DNA from: CAZMRQ01 sp964568795 | Lineage (GTDB): Bacteria; Pseudomonadota; Gammaproteobacteria; Comchoanobacterales; Comchoanobacteraceae | Assembly (NCBI GenBank): GCA_964568795.1 | Contig: CAZMRQ010000017.1 | Span: 1-26,750, forward strand | Direction of reading: 5' to 3' | Length of the DNA: 26,750 bases | Shown here: positions 1 through 9,103 of the stretch, piece by piece | Layout: every line of letters starts with the position of its first letter | How positions within the stretch are numbered: the first letter of the stretch is position 1 | Program-made: the position numbers and the translations under genes | The notes under the pieces: model-generated | Told to the model about the DNA's origin: nothing | Database searches by the model: none | Seen by the model: only the letters and a program-made list of their open reading frames with translations

Positions 1-1976
1 CCAACCCAGACAGCCGTCACAAAAGGTCCTATCCCCCCAAGGAACCATGCGTCTCGTTGCTGATTTGTCGTTCCTGTTTTGCCAATTAAGTCCGTTCTTT
101 TGATTGATTTGACTCGGCGCGCAGTACCATGCTGGACAACTTCTTTGAGCACATCATAAACAATGTAGGCTTGTTGCTCGTTTAGAACTGGCAGAGACTC
201 ACCAGGGATTGACGAAATTCCGGCTGCTATTTTTTCGTGAGGCAGGACTATTGGGTTTTCGTGGCTTTGTATGGCAGAGATTAAATAAGGCGGTTGTAGC
301 GAGCCTTTGTTAAGGAAAACGGTATAAGCTGCTGCCACTTGTGCTGGCGTGGCAAGACCACTGCCCAGAGCCAATGAAGCCGATTGGTTTTGTTTGGTTT
401 TATCAAAGCCAAACTGTCCTAAAAGGTGGATTGTTTTGGGCATGGAAAGCTGTGTAAGCAAACGAACCATAACCAGATTTCTCGATTTGACCACCCCTTC
501 ACGGATACTTGTCATTCCCCGAAATTGAAAGTCAACATTATTAGGGCGCCATTGCTCTAGGTCCTGCTGTGAGCCCATCACCACTGGGGAGTCATTGATT
601 TGGTCCGCTAGAGTCAGATCTTGAGAGAGTCCTGCAGATAAGATAAGTGGTTTGATGATAGAGCCAATCTGACGCCAAGCGGATGTGGCCCGATTAAATG
701 AGCTGTTGTTGAAATTAATGCCACCAACAAGACTAGTCACCGCTCCGCTGTGAGCGTGAATGGTGATGAGTGCAGCATTGTTTTCTGGCAGAATAGCAAG
801 TTCATTCAGTTGTGTGTATTGCCAAAGTGGGTACTGCCACGCTTGCACAGTTTTGTGGTGCTGTTCTGGGATGCGGGCCAATAGTGTTTTCCAAGGAACA
901 AGTTGCGATCCGGGCTGGTTGTTTTGTATAAAAACGCCGTCTTCGGTAGCGTGTAAGAGATAGGTGGGTATGTGGTCTTTGATTGGTTTTATTTGATGGA
1001 AACTATAGGGGCTGTGATGGGGTTGCTCTTTTTGTGGGCCTATTTGTGTCTGCAGTTTTTCTATGTGAGAGCGCGTGACTTGAGCGGCTGCTTGTTGTTG
1101 TTTTTTTTGAATGGTTGTGGTGACATGGAGGCCAAGTGAGTAGGCGTCTTGACCAAGTTTTTTCACTAAATATTGCCGGACTAAATCAGCTGCATAAGGT
1201 GCATCGCACTCAATTTGGGTGTAATAGCGTTTGGCGGAGCTTGGTTGTTGAATAGCTTGTTCGTATTGTTGTTGAGAGATGTATTTTTCCTCAAGCATGT
1301 TTTTGAGAACATAGTTACGTCTGTTCAGGGCTTTTTCTAGGTTGACCAGAGGGTTTGCAGCGGACGGTGCTTTGGGAAGTCCTGCCAACATTGCATACTC
1401 ATGCAGCTGCAAATCACTGATATCTTTCCCGTAGTAATTGTAGCTCGCTGCTTGAACCCCATAGGCATGATTTCCGAAGTATATTTTATTGAAATACAGA
1501 TTGAGTATCTGGTTTTTGTTATAGAACTGTTCTATCTGGATGGCTAAGACGAGCTCTTTTATTTTTCTAAGCCATGATTTTTTACGGTGGAGAAAGAAGT
1601 TGCGGGCTACTTGCATGGTGATTGTGCTTGCCCCTTGTGTTTTTTCACCCTTTTGAATGACATCTATGCTCGCACGGATTAAACCTTTCATATCAATGCC
1701 AGGGTGGTCATAGAAGCGCCGGTCCTCAGTTGCAACAATGGCTTGTATCATGACGGGGGGGATTTCATTGAAGCCGATTGGTTTTCTGTTTTTATGACCA
1801 AATTCAGCAATGAGGTTTTTCTCGATGGTATAAATTCGCATGGGTTGTTGGTAGCTGATGTGCTGGAGGGATCCAACATCAGGGAGGTCCATACTAACCA
1901 AAATAATAACAATAGCCAAAGCTGCTGAAACAACAATAGAAAGCCAGGCACAGAAGTTAAAGAATTTTTTCAACAT
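1..1976 (-). CDS. mrcA: Penicillin-binding protein 1A, bifunctional glycosyltransferase/transpeptidase (3' end cut by window edge)
   Basis: Polymerises lipid II into glycan strands and cross-links the peptides, anchored in the inner membrane. My own translation of the minus strand gives a short cytoplasmic N-terminus, one membrane anchor (about residues 13-29), then the GT51 transglycosylase motif EDRRFYDHPG with catalytic Glu at about 84 and QGASTITMQ at about 114-122. The transpeptidase motifs are all present and in frame: S-I-I-K (Ser about 439), S-R-N, and K-T-G near the left edge. The ATG at 1976 gives the expected anchor directly after a basic start; its ribosome binding site is weak. 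The gene follows the midA-like gene after 56 bp on the same strand. The extreme C-terminus lies outside the window. The order of motifs and the intervening OB-like segment fit PBP1A better than PBP1B or PBP1C. Confidence 0.93.
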   Translation of the reverse strand, partial: MLKKFFNFCAWLSIVVSAALAIVIILVSMDLPDVGSLQHISYQQPMRIYTIEKNLIAEFGHKNRKPIGFNEIPPVMIQAIVATEDRRFYDHPGIDMKGLIRASIDVIQKGEKTQGASTITMQVARNFFLHRKKSWLRKIKELVLAIQIEQFYNKNQILNLYFNKIYFGNHAYGVQAASYNYYGKDISDLQLHEYAMLAGLPKAPSAANPLVNLEKALNRRNYVLKNMLEEKYISQQQYEQAIQQPSSAKRYYTQIECDAPYAADLVRQYLVKKLGQDAYSLGLHVTTTIQKKQQQAAAQVTRSHIEKLQTQIGPQKEQPHHSPYSFHQIKPIKDHIPTYLLHATEDGVFIQNNQPGSQLVPWKTLLARIPEQHHKTVQAWQYPLWQYTQLNELAILPENNAALITIHAHSGAVTSLVGGINFNNSSFNRATSAWRQIGSIIKPLILSAGLSQDLTLADQINDSPVVMGSQQDLEQWRPNNVDFQFRGMTSIREGVVKSRNLVMVRLLTQLSMPKTIHLLGQFGFDKTKQNQSASLALGSGLATPAQVAAAYTVFLNKGSLQPPYLISAIQSHENPIVLPHEKIAAGISSIPGESLPVLNEQQAYIVYDVLKEVVQHGTARRVKSIKRTDLIGKTGTTNQQRDAWFLGGIGPFVTAVWV

Positions 1977-2032
1977 TTATCAGTGTTTATAAGATGCCAT
2001 AGGATAACAATAAAGCGCCTATATTGAAAGAG

Positions 2033-3067
2033 CTAACTGCAAAATGCATCAAGGGTCAGCGGGGTTTTATGCCCTGTTCCAAGAGCAGGGGTCATATCAG
2101 AGCCGCACACCATGACTTTAATCGTCTCGCCCATATGCTGTGGTTGCATCAATGTTTTCAGAGACTGGGGGTCGTGGGGGTAGTTTTTGGCTGCCTGCAG
2201 ACACTCTTGCATGAACATTCCTTGAGTGGTGTATCCATAAATATCCAGCCCATGGAGTTGAGTCAGATGGGCAATACTGCTCCAATTGACATGAGCTGTG
2301 ATATCTTGGTTGCCGGGGTGTTGCAAAGGGTCATTGTTATACTGACCACGATAAAAACAAGACATAGTTCCTTGCTGGCGTTCAGGATGATACAGGATGT
2401 TTTGATCGTAACCATAGTCTATGAGCCACATCATGCCTCGGCAGCTTGCTAACCAGGGACGAAGACTGTCGTAGGCACAGCGTTCGTAAAAATAATCTGC
2501 GGGCAGCCTGCAAGTGAGTGGATGAGGTGCGTGGATGTATTTCCAAGAGAGAGTGGGGCAGTCAACAGAGACAAGACATTCATGGTTGTTTTCCCCATCC
2601 CAGTAATAGCGTTTGAATGGCATTGCATCAAGGCACTCATTGGCAATGAGGGCTCCGGTCCAATTCTCAGGCGGGTGTTGATGGGCATGAATGGGGAGAG
2701 AAAACTGTGATGAAATGTGTGCCAGGGAGTCTTTCAGACGCGCTGTGCTTATGTCATACAAGTAGACTTCTTTTGGCAAATGCCCTATTTCTTGCAGTGT
2801 TCTGAGAACTGATGCCATGAGGTGTCCTTGGCCGGGGCCAAGCTCATGAATGACGTAAGGCGAGGAAAAACAGGAGGCTATTGAATGAGCCAAAGCGAAG
2901 CCAAGACCCTGAGAGATCATGGGGGCGGTCTGAAAGTCACGGCCAAGTGGCGTTTGTTGTTGTTGGTAATAGCCATGTGTCGGCTCATAGAGAGCCTGAC
3001 CCATGAAGACATCAAAGGGGATGGGCTGGGGTTGTTTCAGCCAGAGAGGTGTTATTTTCTTATCCAT
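2033..3067 (-). CDS. MidA/NDUFAF7-family SAM-dependent methyltransferase (COG1565)
   Basis: A 344-residue protein of the MidA family, the bacterial relatives of the mitochondrial complex I assembly methyltransferase NDUFAF7. Visible family features are the N-terminal segment ending in EPTHGYY, the GRDFQTAPMISQ stretch, and a SAM-binding motif I (ELGPGQG, about residues 75-81). I chose the ATG at 3067 over a longer frame starting at 3142 because family members begin about 20 residues before the EPxHGYY motif, and the longer start would run 90 bp into the ABC permease gene. With 3067 the overlap is only 16 bp. It sits at the end of an ABC exporter pair, which says little about function. Substrate in this organism is unknown. 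Confidence 0.85.
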   Translation of the reverse strand: MDKKITPLWLKQPQPIPFDVFMGQALYEPTHGYYQQQQTPLGRDFQTAPMISQGLGFALAHSIASCFSSPYVIHELGPGQGHLMASVLRTLQEIGHLPKEVYLYDISTARLKDSLAHISSQFSLPIHAHQHPPENWTGALIANECLDAMPFKRYYWDGENNHECLVSVDCPTLSWKYIHAPHPLTCRLPADYFYERCAYDSLRPWLASCRGMMWLIDYGYDQNILYHPERQQGTMSCFYRGQYNNDPLQHPGNQDITAHVNWSSIAHLTQLHGLDIYGYTTQGMFMQECLQAAKNYPHDPQSLKTLMQPQHMGETIKVMVCGSDMTPALGTGHKTPLTLDAFCS

Positions 3068-3816
3068 TGGGTGTGTCTGAGAATAAAGCCACACAGCCCA
3101 TGAATGACTAAGCCAGCCATGAAAACAAGGAACAGTGTCCAATAGGGGTTGAACTGAGCATGACCAGACCAGGCATAGCGGAACAAATCACAGATGTATA
3201 GCACGGGGTTGAAAAGAGCCACATTTTGCCACATTGGGGGAAGCATCTTTAAAGAGAAGAAGACACCGCCTAAGTACACAAGAGGGGTGAGGAAAAAATT
3301 GGGAATCACTTGAATTTGGTCAAAACTATTGGCGAAAAAACCGTTGAGGATGCCCATCCCTGAAAGCAAGAAGGAGGAGGTAAATGTTGTGGCAAAGATC
3401 AACGAAAGGTGGGCGTGATTAAAATCGACAAAATACGCTGCAACAGCTGTGTTTGTGATGCCAATAAGAGACCCTCGAAAAATACTGCCTGCTGTAAAAC
3501 CAGCAACAATAGCGTATTCATGTATAGGGGCCGATAGCAATAAGTCAAAGCTTTTCATATAGCGTTCAAGATAGACAGATGAAGCCGAATTTGAGAAAGC
3601 ATTGACAATGACTCCCAACATGATAAAGCCTGGGGCGACATAGTCTACATAAGGCATCCCAGCAACATGCCCCACTCTGTGACCAACTATTTCACCAAAT
3701 ATGATGAAGTAAAGTGTTGATGTAATGATGGGAGGGAAGATAGTTTGTTTCCAAATACGCATCACCCGATAGCATTCTTTCCCTGCCAGTGTTAAAAAGC
3801 AAATCCACTGAAGCAT
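3052..3816 (-). CDS. ABC-2 type exporter permease (YadH-like)
   Basis: A 254-residue integral membrane protein of the ABC-2 permease family, with about six hydrophobic segments and the family's conserved stretch near residue 85 (YLERYMKSFDLLLSAP). It would form the transmembrane half of an exporter with the ATPase encoded just upstream. The two genes overlap by one base (TAATG), a sign of translational coupling. The pair resembles E. coli yadG-yadH, whose physiological substrate is not firmly known, so I do not name a substrate. Confidence 0.88.
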   Translation of the reverse strand: MLQWICFLTLAGKECYRVMRIWKQTIFPPIITSTLYFIIFGEIVGHRVGHVAGMPYVDYVAPGFIMLGVIVNAFSNSASSVYLERYMKSFDLLLSAPIHEYAIVAGFTAGSIFRGSLIGITNTAVAAYFVDFNHAHLSLIFATTFTSSFLLSGMGILNGFFANSFDQIQVIPNFFLTPLVYLGGVFFSLKMLPPMWQNVALFNPVLYICDLFRYAWSGHAQFNPYWTLFLVFMAGLVIHGLCGFILRHTQWIRK

Positions 3817-4745
3817 TATGGCTCCTCCGTTGTGTATTGGCTCATATAAGACTCCAGCCGGTTCTTACTGCTGTTGATGTGTTTGACTTCAACGCCCTCT
3901 TGCGCTAATTGATTGAGCCATTCATGGGTATTGCGGTTATTGGTGACAGTGACCTCAATACAGCGAGGGGACATTTGACGAATGTCTAGGCCCGCAATGC
4001 GCATTGTTGTAGGAACGTCTGCAATTGTGTGGATTGTATAGGTTGGCTGGCTGCTGTCTCCGAGGTCGATGCTGTCAATAGGTCCTTGATTAACAAGGTT
4101 TCCTTTGTGAATTACTGCTACAAAAGTACAAAGATTCTCGATGTCTTCCATGTAATGAGAGGTTAGAATGATGGTGGTGCCCTGTGCGTGAACGTCTTTG
4201 AGGAGACGGTATATGTCCTGGCGCAGGTCCACATCAACACCTGCAGTAGGCTCATCTAAAAAGAGATAGTCAGGTTTAGTGATGAGGGCACGGGCAAGCA
4301 AAACCCGTCTTTTCATACCACCAGAGAGCATGCGAATCGCTGTGTCACGCTTGTCTGATAAACGGAGTTGTTGCAAGAGCTGGGTGATATGTTCTTTCAC
4401 TGATGGCCCAGTCATTCCGTAATAACCTGCTTGATATAACAAAGATTCACTCACAGTTGAAAACGGGTTAAAATTGAGTTCTTGTGCCATAAATCCCATC
4501 TTTTTCTTCACTTCAATGGTATGAGTTTCGAAGTCAAGGCCATCAATAACAATGGATCCGCTGGTTTTATTGAGAATATGGCAGAGAATATTAATGAAAG
4601 TGCTTTTGCCTGCACCATTCAGTCCTAATAAACCAAAAAACTGACCTTTCTTAATAGAGATGTTGACCTTGTCTAAAGCAAGGAGACCGTTGGCATAGCG
4701 TTTTGACAGTTGTTTTATCTGGATCATGTGAAGGGTATTAGTCAT
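3816..4745 (-). CDS. ABC exporter ATP-binding protein (YadG-like)
   Basis: A 309-residue cytoplasmic ATPase that powers the neighbouring ABC-2 permease. Walker A is GLNGAGKST (about residues 41-49), the signature is LSGGMKRR (about 140-147), Walker B is LFLDEP (about 161-166) and the H-loop histidine lies in LTSHYMED. The C-terminal 90 residues after the nucleotide-binding domain are typical of drug or polysaccharide-type ABC-2 ATPases. The start at 4745 could be replaced by an internal Met seven codons in; neither has a strong ribosome binding site. A 48-bp gap separates it from the upstream epimerase gene. Confidence 0.9.
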   Translation of the reverse strand: MTNTLHMIQIKQLSKRYANGLLALDKVNISIKKGQFFGLLGLNGAGKSTFINILCHILNKTSGSIVIDGLDFETHTIEVKKKMGFMAQELNFNPFSTVSESLLYQAGYYGMTGPSVKEHITQLLQQLRLSDKRDTAIRMLSGGMKRRVLLARALITKPDYLFLDEPTAGVDVDLRQDIYRLLKDVHAQGTTIILTSHYMEDIENLCTFVAVIHKGNLVNQGPIDSIDLGDSSQPTYTIHTIADVPTTMRIAGLDIRQMSPRCIEVTVTNNRNTHEWLNQLAQEGVEVKHINSSKNRLESYMSQYTTEEP

Positions 4746-4793
4746 CTACTTAACAGGTATTGTAGCATACGGGGCATAGCAAGTTAAGAGACT

Positions 4794-5648
4794 TCATGAC
4801 TTTGGCGGCAGTAAATTTGTGAGAGCGCTAGGGAGGTCTCCATAGGAAAAGCGCATATCATGGTCAAGCAATACTTGTGGTTGAGCCTTTGTTCCCAACA
4901 ATAATAATTGGCTCATTTCTCCAAGGAGTGCGCGGTAAAACCAAGGAGGAAGATTGATTGTCAGGCCACCAAGATGTTGTTTGATACACTGATAAAAATC
5001 CTGGACGGAGGTCATTTGAGGACTAATGATATTGACAGGGCCGTGTATTTTTTTATTTAGGATGAGACGGCAAGCAATGACAAAGTCATTGACATGCACC
5101 CATGGCAGTGTTTGTTCACCTGAGCCAGGAATGCAGTGAACCCCTGCTCGGCTTAGGAACGTTAGGTGCGGGAGCGCCCCGGAGTGTTTCGAGAACACAG
5201 GGGCTATGCGGAGTTGCGTGCTTAGACCGGGGTATGCTTTAGTTCTTTTTTCTATGCAATAAGCCACGTATTGCATAAAAGAATTGGATTCTTCAGGAGG
5301 GTCGTGTTCACTGTGGGAGTGGATGGACTTATCAAATAAGCCATAGTAGCTAATTCCTGAGGCTTGTATAAGCCAGGGGCTATGGCCGCTTTTATGGGCT
5401 GTCTCAGTCAATGCATCAATAATAGCACAGCGGGAATTGATGATGGCTAGCTTGGTAGCTTCAGTCCAGCGCCATGCATGGATAGGGCGTCCTGCCAGAT
5501 TGATAATAATGTCATAATTATTAAAAGTCGCTGTTTGCAAGAAACGCTCTATTGGCAGATCACCCTGGCGAGAGACGACGTCACAGGGAACAGCTTGTCT
5601 CAAGGCCCTTCCTAAGAAGCCATTGCCGCCAATTACCGCGATTTTCAC
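4794..5648 (-). CDS. TIGR01777-family NAD(P)-dependent epimerase (YfcH-like)
   Basis: A 284-residue short-chain dehydrogenase/epimerase-like protein. The Rossmann motif GGNGFLG is at about residues 7-13, followed by INLAG(R)P at about 50 and a SGISYYG segment that corresponds to the family's active-site region. The C-terminal residues about 230-284 carry the conserved domain seen in the YfcH/SulA-like family. The start is GTG and overlaps the permease stop codon by four bases (GTGA), so translation is probably coupled. The biochemical role of this family in bacteria is not well defined. Confidence 0.85.
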   Translation of the reverse strand: MKIAVIGGNGFLGRALRQAVPCDVVSRQGDLPIERFLQTATFNNYDIIINLAGRPIHAWRWTEATKLAIINSRCAIIDALTETAHKSGHSPWLIQASGISYYGLFDKSIHSHSEHDPPEESNSFMQYVAYCIEKRTKAYPGLSTQLRIAPVFSKHSGALPHLTFLSRAGVHCIPGSGEQTLPWVHVNDFVIACRLILNKKIHGPVNIISPQMTSVQDFYQCIKQHLGGLTINLPPWFYRALLGEMSQLLLLGTKAQPQVLLDHDMRFSYGDLPSALTNLLPPKS

Positions 5649-7021
5649 TGGCTATCCTGGGTGTGTTTGGTATACATAACAGTGGGAAGAAGGCATATGA
5701 TGATTCCACCTATCACCATAAGGGTGTAATATTGGTGGCTAAATCCGAGAAGATTGCTTGGGAGAAGAAAGCCCACAGCAATGCCGGCCATTGAAACCAA
5801 GATGCCTAGTGAAGCTATACAATATGCTGTGATACGCCCTCCTGGGATAAGATAACAACCACTGGTTTGCATGGTGTGATAGATTTTCAAAAAGCCAATA
5901 AACATGATGATGTAGATAAGCAAAGCAAGCTGTGTCGTGACAGCGCCAAGAAGCATGTAAATAACATTCACAGGCATGAACGTATACAAACAAGTCAGTA
6001 CGGTAAAAACAACAGCCTGCACAAGAAGAACACCGGTTGGAGCCCCCTGTGCGTTGGTTCGTCGGAATATGCGAGGGGCCAGACCATCTTGAGCAGCAAC
6101 CATAAGCCCCTTGCTTGGCCCAATAATCCATGTAGCAACTGTGGATGCACCACCAATCACAATTAAAAGTGTTATGATTGGTTTAAGTATACTGAGTTCA
6201 GGCCGGTTAAGTACAGTACTAAATGCCTGTAGGATGCCAGTAATAATACTCAGGTCTGTTGTGGGTACTATCAGTGCAATGGCCAGAGATGCCAACACCA
6301 TGGATGCAAAGATGATCACTCCAGAAAGGAGGATGGCTCTGGGGAAAGTTTTGCGTGGTTCGCGCACCTCATCAGCATGATAAGCACATATCTCAATGCC
6401 AATAAGGCCAAAGAGCATGCCAGAAAGGTAGCTTAAAGACCCTGGATTAAGATCAGGGATAAGTGCTTGCCAAGAAATTGCAGTGGCATAGTTATAAGGC
6501 GGTGTCATATACCAGGCTATTCCAAGAGATATCAAAAGCACTATGGGCAAGAGTGTGCCAAGGGCTCCCAATGTGCTCACCGCGCTTGACCAACGCATTC
6601 CCAGAGAGTTGATCAGGGTGAAAAGCCAAAACAGAATGAGCATGAGAGGCACTATTAATGTGGGCGAACTCGATCTTTCAGGGGAGAACAGAGATATAAT
6701 AGCGCCAGCTACAAAGGTGAGTTGGGTCGGATACCAAATAATATTATAAATCCATTGGATCCAAATAACTATAAGTCCCCATCTTTTGCCAAGCGATTCA
6801 CTGACCCAGACATATATCCCCCCTTTCCTGGGGAAAAAGGTAGCAAAAACTGCTGAGACAAGCCCAACAGGGATAAAAAAAAGAACCGTAGCGATGAGGT
6901 AGAATGTGACCAGCGACAGCCCCATTTCTGCACCGTATGTGAGCGATCGGAGGTTATCGATAGCAATAATGTTAATCATTGCTAGTGGCAAAATACCTAA
7001 AGTCCTTGCAGGCGTGTTCAC
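5645..7021 (-). CDS. APC-superfamily amino acid permease, glutamate/GABA-antiporter-like
   Basis: A 458-residue inner-membrane transporter with about 12 hydrophobic segments. The N-terminal half resembles GadC-type antiporters: helix 1 LGILPLAMINIIAI, then a GGIYVWV(S/K)E segment at about residues 67-75 and WIQWIYNIIWYPT at about 87-99, which are hallmarks of that subgroup. The start is GTG at 7021 with a GAGGA ribosome binding site that overlaps the psd stop codon. Nine bases separate the two genes, so they are almost certainly cotranscribed. Substrate cannot be fixed from sequence; amino acid exchange with a host cytoplasm is an inference from the predicted lifestyle. Confidence 0.87.
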   Translation of the reverse strand: MNTPARTLGILPLAMINIIAIDNLRSLTYGAEMGLSLVTFYLIATVLFFIPVGLVSAVFATFFPRKGGIYVWVSESLGKRWGLIVIWIQWIYNIIWYPTQLTFVAGAIISLFSPERSSSPTLIVPLMLILFWLFTLINSLGMRWSSAVSTLGALGTLLPIVLLISLGIAWYMTPPYNYATAISWQALIPDLNPGSLSYLSGMLFGLIGIEICAYHADEVREPRKTFPRAILLSGVIIFASMVLASLAIALIVPTTDLSIITGILQAFSTVLNRPELSILKPIITLLIVIGGASTVATWIIGPSKGLMVAAQDGLAPRIFRRTNAQGAPTGVLLVQAVVFTVLTCLYTFMPVNVIYMLLGAVTTQLALLIYIIMFIGFLKIYHTMQTSGCYLIPGGRITAYCIASLGILVSMAGIAVGFLLPSNLLGFSHQYYTLMVIGGIIICLLPTVMYTKHTQDSQ

Positions 7022-7030
7022 TTTTGTCCT

Positions 7031-7876
7031 CTAGCGCGCGAATGAACCGCGGACGTTTACTTGTGGGTGCTCCGAAGAATCATTAGAAACCTTGCAGAGC
7101 TCTTTAGGAGTTAGCATAATAACCGTTGAGCCAAATGTAAAGAAACCGATTTGCTCGCCTTTGTTTATTTCTTTTTCTAGCTTTAAAGGACTTTCGTTGT
7201 CATCTTCGGTCACAATCTTGCCAACTATAAGGGCTCCGACGAATACGACAAAGAAGTCATGTTGAGAAGCCTTGTCCTCATCCTCATATCGAAACCTAAG
7301 AACGGTTCTTTTGTTCTCGGAGTATAATTCGGGGTATTGATCTATGTTTTCTGGTCTCACCGAGCGCAGCAGGCCTTCTCCGTTGCCATCGTTGATTGAG
7401 ACAAGTGTTGCCTTGTGGGGCATGTGGATGCGGTGGTAGTCCTTTGGAGAGAGGTAGATGGTCGTTGCGTGATATTCTTGCTTAACTTCCTCCCTAACAA
7501 GCTTGCTGGGAGAGAAGCCTTGACCTTTAGCTATGATTGTCGCATCAAGAGATACCTTCTCGGCGTATGTCACTTTCCCATCAGCAGGGCTAACCCAGTG
7601 GTCGGTTGCAATTGGACGTCTTTTTTCGATGTCGTCGAACTTTCTGCAAAAAAACTTCCTGAGACAGGAGTAGTCCCTAGCCTGTTTTTTTTCGAATGGA
7701 GAAAGATCTATGTCATAGAACCAGCAGTACAATGTTATTGCAAGCCAGACAAAAGGTTGCAAAGTAGTATCGCCGATGAAGTCAGCTATACGGGATATTG
7801 CTTTGTACAGTCTGTGCTTTAATTCTTCTAAGTTTATCTTTGTAAGTTTTTTTATTGTTGGTATCATGGTTTTCAT
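7031..7876 (-). CDS. psd: Phosphatidylserine decarboxylase proenzyme
   Basis: Converts phosphatidylserine to phosphatidylethanolamine at the inner membrane. The 281-residue proenzyme has the self-cleavage motif F-G-S-T at about residues 248-251; cleavage before the Ser would create the pyruvoyl alpha chain. Upstream are the family motifs WVSPADGKV (about 91-99) and YHRIHMP (about 147-153), and the hydrophobic N-terminal segment at about 40-55. It opens a minus-strand gene run and is preceded by a good sigma70-like promoter. ATG at 7876 and the internal ATG at 7867 are both possible starts; with the predicted transcription start the leader is very short. Confidence 0.95.
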   Translation of the reverse strand: MKTMIPTIKKLTKINLEELKHRLYKAISRIADFIGDTTLQPFVWLAITLYCWFYDIDLSPFEKKQARDYSCLRKFFCRKFDDIEKRRPIATDHWVSPADGKVTYAEKVSLDATIIAKGQGFSPSKLVREEVKQEYHATTIYLSPKDYHRIHMPHKATLVSINDGNGEGLLRSVRPENIDQYPELYSENKRTVLRFRYEDEDKASQHDFFVVFVGALIVGKIVTEDDNESPLKLEKEINKGEQIGFFTFGSTVIMLTPKELCKVSNDSSEHPQVNVRGSFAR

Positions 7877-7894
7877 AATTGTGAGTTGATGTTA

Positions 7895-7923
7895 ATTATA
7901 GAACAATTGATTCGAAAAAACAA
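7895..7923 (-). promoter_or_regulatory. Predicted sigma70 promoter for the psd gene run
   Basis: On the minus strand the hexamer TTGTTT (7923-7918) is followed, after exactly 17 bp, by a perfect TATAAT (7900-7895). The predicted transcript starts about 12 bases before the psd ATG. It faces away from the cca promoter in the same 150-bp gap. Confidence 0.55.
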
Positions 7924-7977
7924 CCATGTATCTAGATAAGAATGCAAATACAGCACAAGTTTGAGTCATTAGGTTGG

Positions 7978-8006
7978 TTGTTGCTGTCTTTTATGTATGC
8001 TATCTT
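7978..8006 (+). promoter_or_regulatory. Predicted sigma70 promoter for cca
   Basis: TTGTTG (7978-7983), a 17-bp spacer ending in TGC, which adds an extended -10, and TATCTT (8001-8006). The start of transcription falls just before the GAGGAG ribosome binding site at 8014-8019. This argues for translation of cca from 8026 and not from the earlier in-frame ATG at 7942, which lies upstream of the promoter. Confidence 0.45.
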
Positions 8007-8025
8007 GGCATTTGAGGAGATATCT

Positions 8026-9099
8026 ATGGATGTGTATTTGGTCGGCGGTGCTGTGCGTAATCATTTAATGGGTCAGTCCATCACAGATCGTGACTGGGTG
8101 GTTGTTGGTGCGACACCTGAAGAGATGCTTGCTGCAGGATACAAGCAAGTAGGTAAAGACTTCCCAGTATTTCTGCACCCTAAAACCAAGGAGGAATATG
8201 CCTTGGCAAGAACGGAGCGTCAAACGGGGCCAGGCCATACAGGCTTTGTTTGTCAATTTGGTCAAGAAGTCACGTTAGCAGAAGACCTGCGCCGACGTGA
8301 TTTAACTATCAATGCCATTGCTCAAGATGGTCAAGGCCAGTACCAAGACCCATATCAAGGAAGAGTTGATATTGAAAAAAAGCTATTGCGGCATATTTCG
8401 CTGGCTTTTAAGGAAGACCCTTTGAGGGTTTTCAGGGTGGCTCGCTTTCAAGCGACATTCCCAGAATTTACAATTGCGCCAGAAACACAGGTTTTGTTGC
8501 GTGAAATGGTGGCCAGTGATGCTTGTGCGCATTTATCACAAGAGCGAATTGTGGCAGAACTCAAGAAAGTTTTGCAAACAAAGGCGCCGTGGTTGTTTTT
8601 TGGTGTGCTCACAGAGCTTGGCTATCAAGATTCAGCTGTCAGTCACTTTAATACAAGCGTTGCCAAGCAAAGCATGCAGGGGCTAGCTAATCTCACTGAG
8701 GAAAAAGTGCTGTGTGCGTTGCTATGGAAACAGAGTGCTCAGGTCATTGCTGGTTTAAAGGAATGGGGTCTACCTGCAGTGTGGAAACGTTTATGCCAGA
8801 CCCATAAGTTTTGGTTAATATGTGAGACAAATCAACCACTAACGGTTGAGAAATGGCTGAAGTTACTCACAGGGCTCGATGCATTTCGGCGTTCTAACGT
8901 GATTGAGCTTGTTTTAGCGATGCGTGATCACAGCTATAGCACCACTGACTTGCATACATGGCAACTGATTAAATCAGCTTATAGTCAGATAGATTGGGCC
9001 TTTTTATTGCAATCATGTGCTGATGCAGAAAAGCCAGGCCGTGTGAATCAAGAGAAATGGCGTATAATCACTCAGGTGCTTGGGGAACAGTCTTACTAA
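8026..9099 (+). CDS. cca: CCA-adding tRNA nucleotidyltransferase, short form without HD domain
   Basis: Adds or repairs the 3' CCA of tRNAs. From ATG 8026 the protein is 357 residues and begins MDVYLVGGAVRN, aligning with the start of E. coli Cca. The catalytic D-x-D is Asp21/Asp23 (DRDWVVVG), followed by EDLRRRDLTINAIA and DPLRVFRVARF, the later motifs of the class II head and neck domains. The start is set by GAGGAG at 8014-8019, six bases upstream, and by the promoter position. E. coli Cca is 412 residues and has an HD phosphohydrolase domain; I see no HD signature in the C-terminal 150 residues here, so this looks like the short form. It lies directly upstream of dnaA, 175 bp away. Confidence 0.95.
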   Translation: MDVYLVGGAVRNHLMGQSITDRDWVVVGATPEEMLAAGYKQVGKDFPVFLHPKTKEEYALARTERQTGPGHTGFVCQFGQEVTLAEDLRRRDLTINAIAQDGQGQYQDPYQGRVDIEKKLLRHISLAFKEDPLRVFRVARFQATFPEFTIAPETQVLLREMVASDACAHLSQERIVAELKKVLQTKAPWLFFGVLTELGYQDSAVSHFNTSVAKQSMQGLANLTEEKVLCALLWKQSAQVIAGLKEWGLPAVWKRLCQTHKFWLICETNQPLTVEKWLKLLTGLDAFRRSNVIELVLAMRDHSYSTTDLHTWQLIKSAYSQIDWAFLLQSCADAEKPGRVNQEKWRIITQVLGEQSY

Positions 9100-9103
9100 C
9101 AAC

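Noticed and set aside
2024..2452. 142-codon plus-strand frame
   Set aside because: It lies opposite the well-supported MidA-family gene and its translation resembles no protein; it is a shadow frame.
7942..8025. N-terminal extension of cca from an earlier ATG
   Set aside because: The extra 28 residues have no counterpart in Cca proteins, the region holds the likely promoter, and the ATG at 8026 has a strong ribosome binding site.
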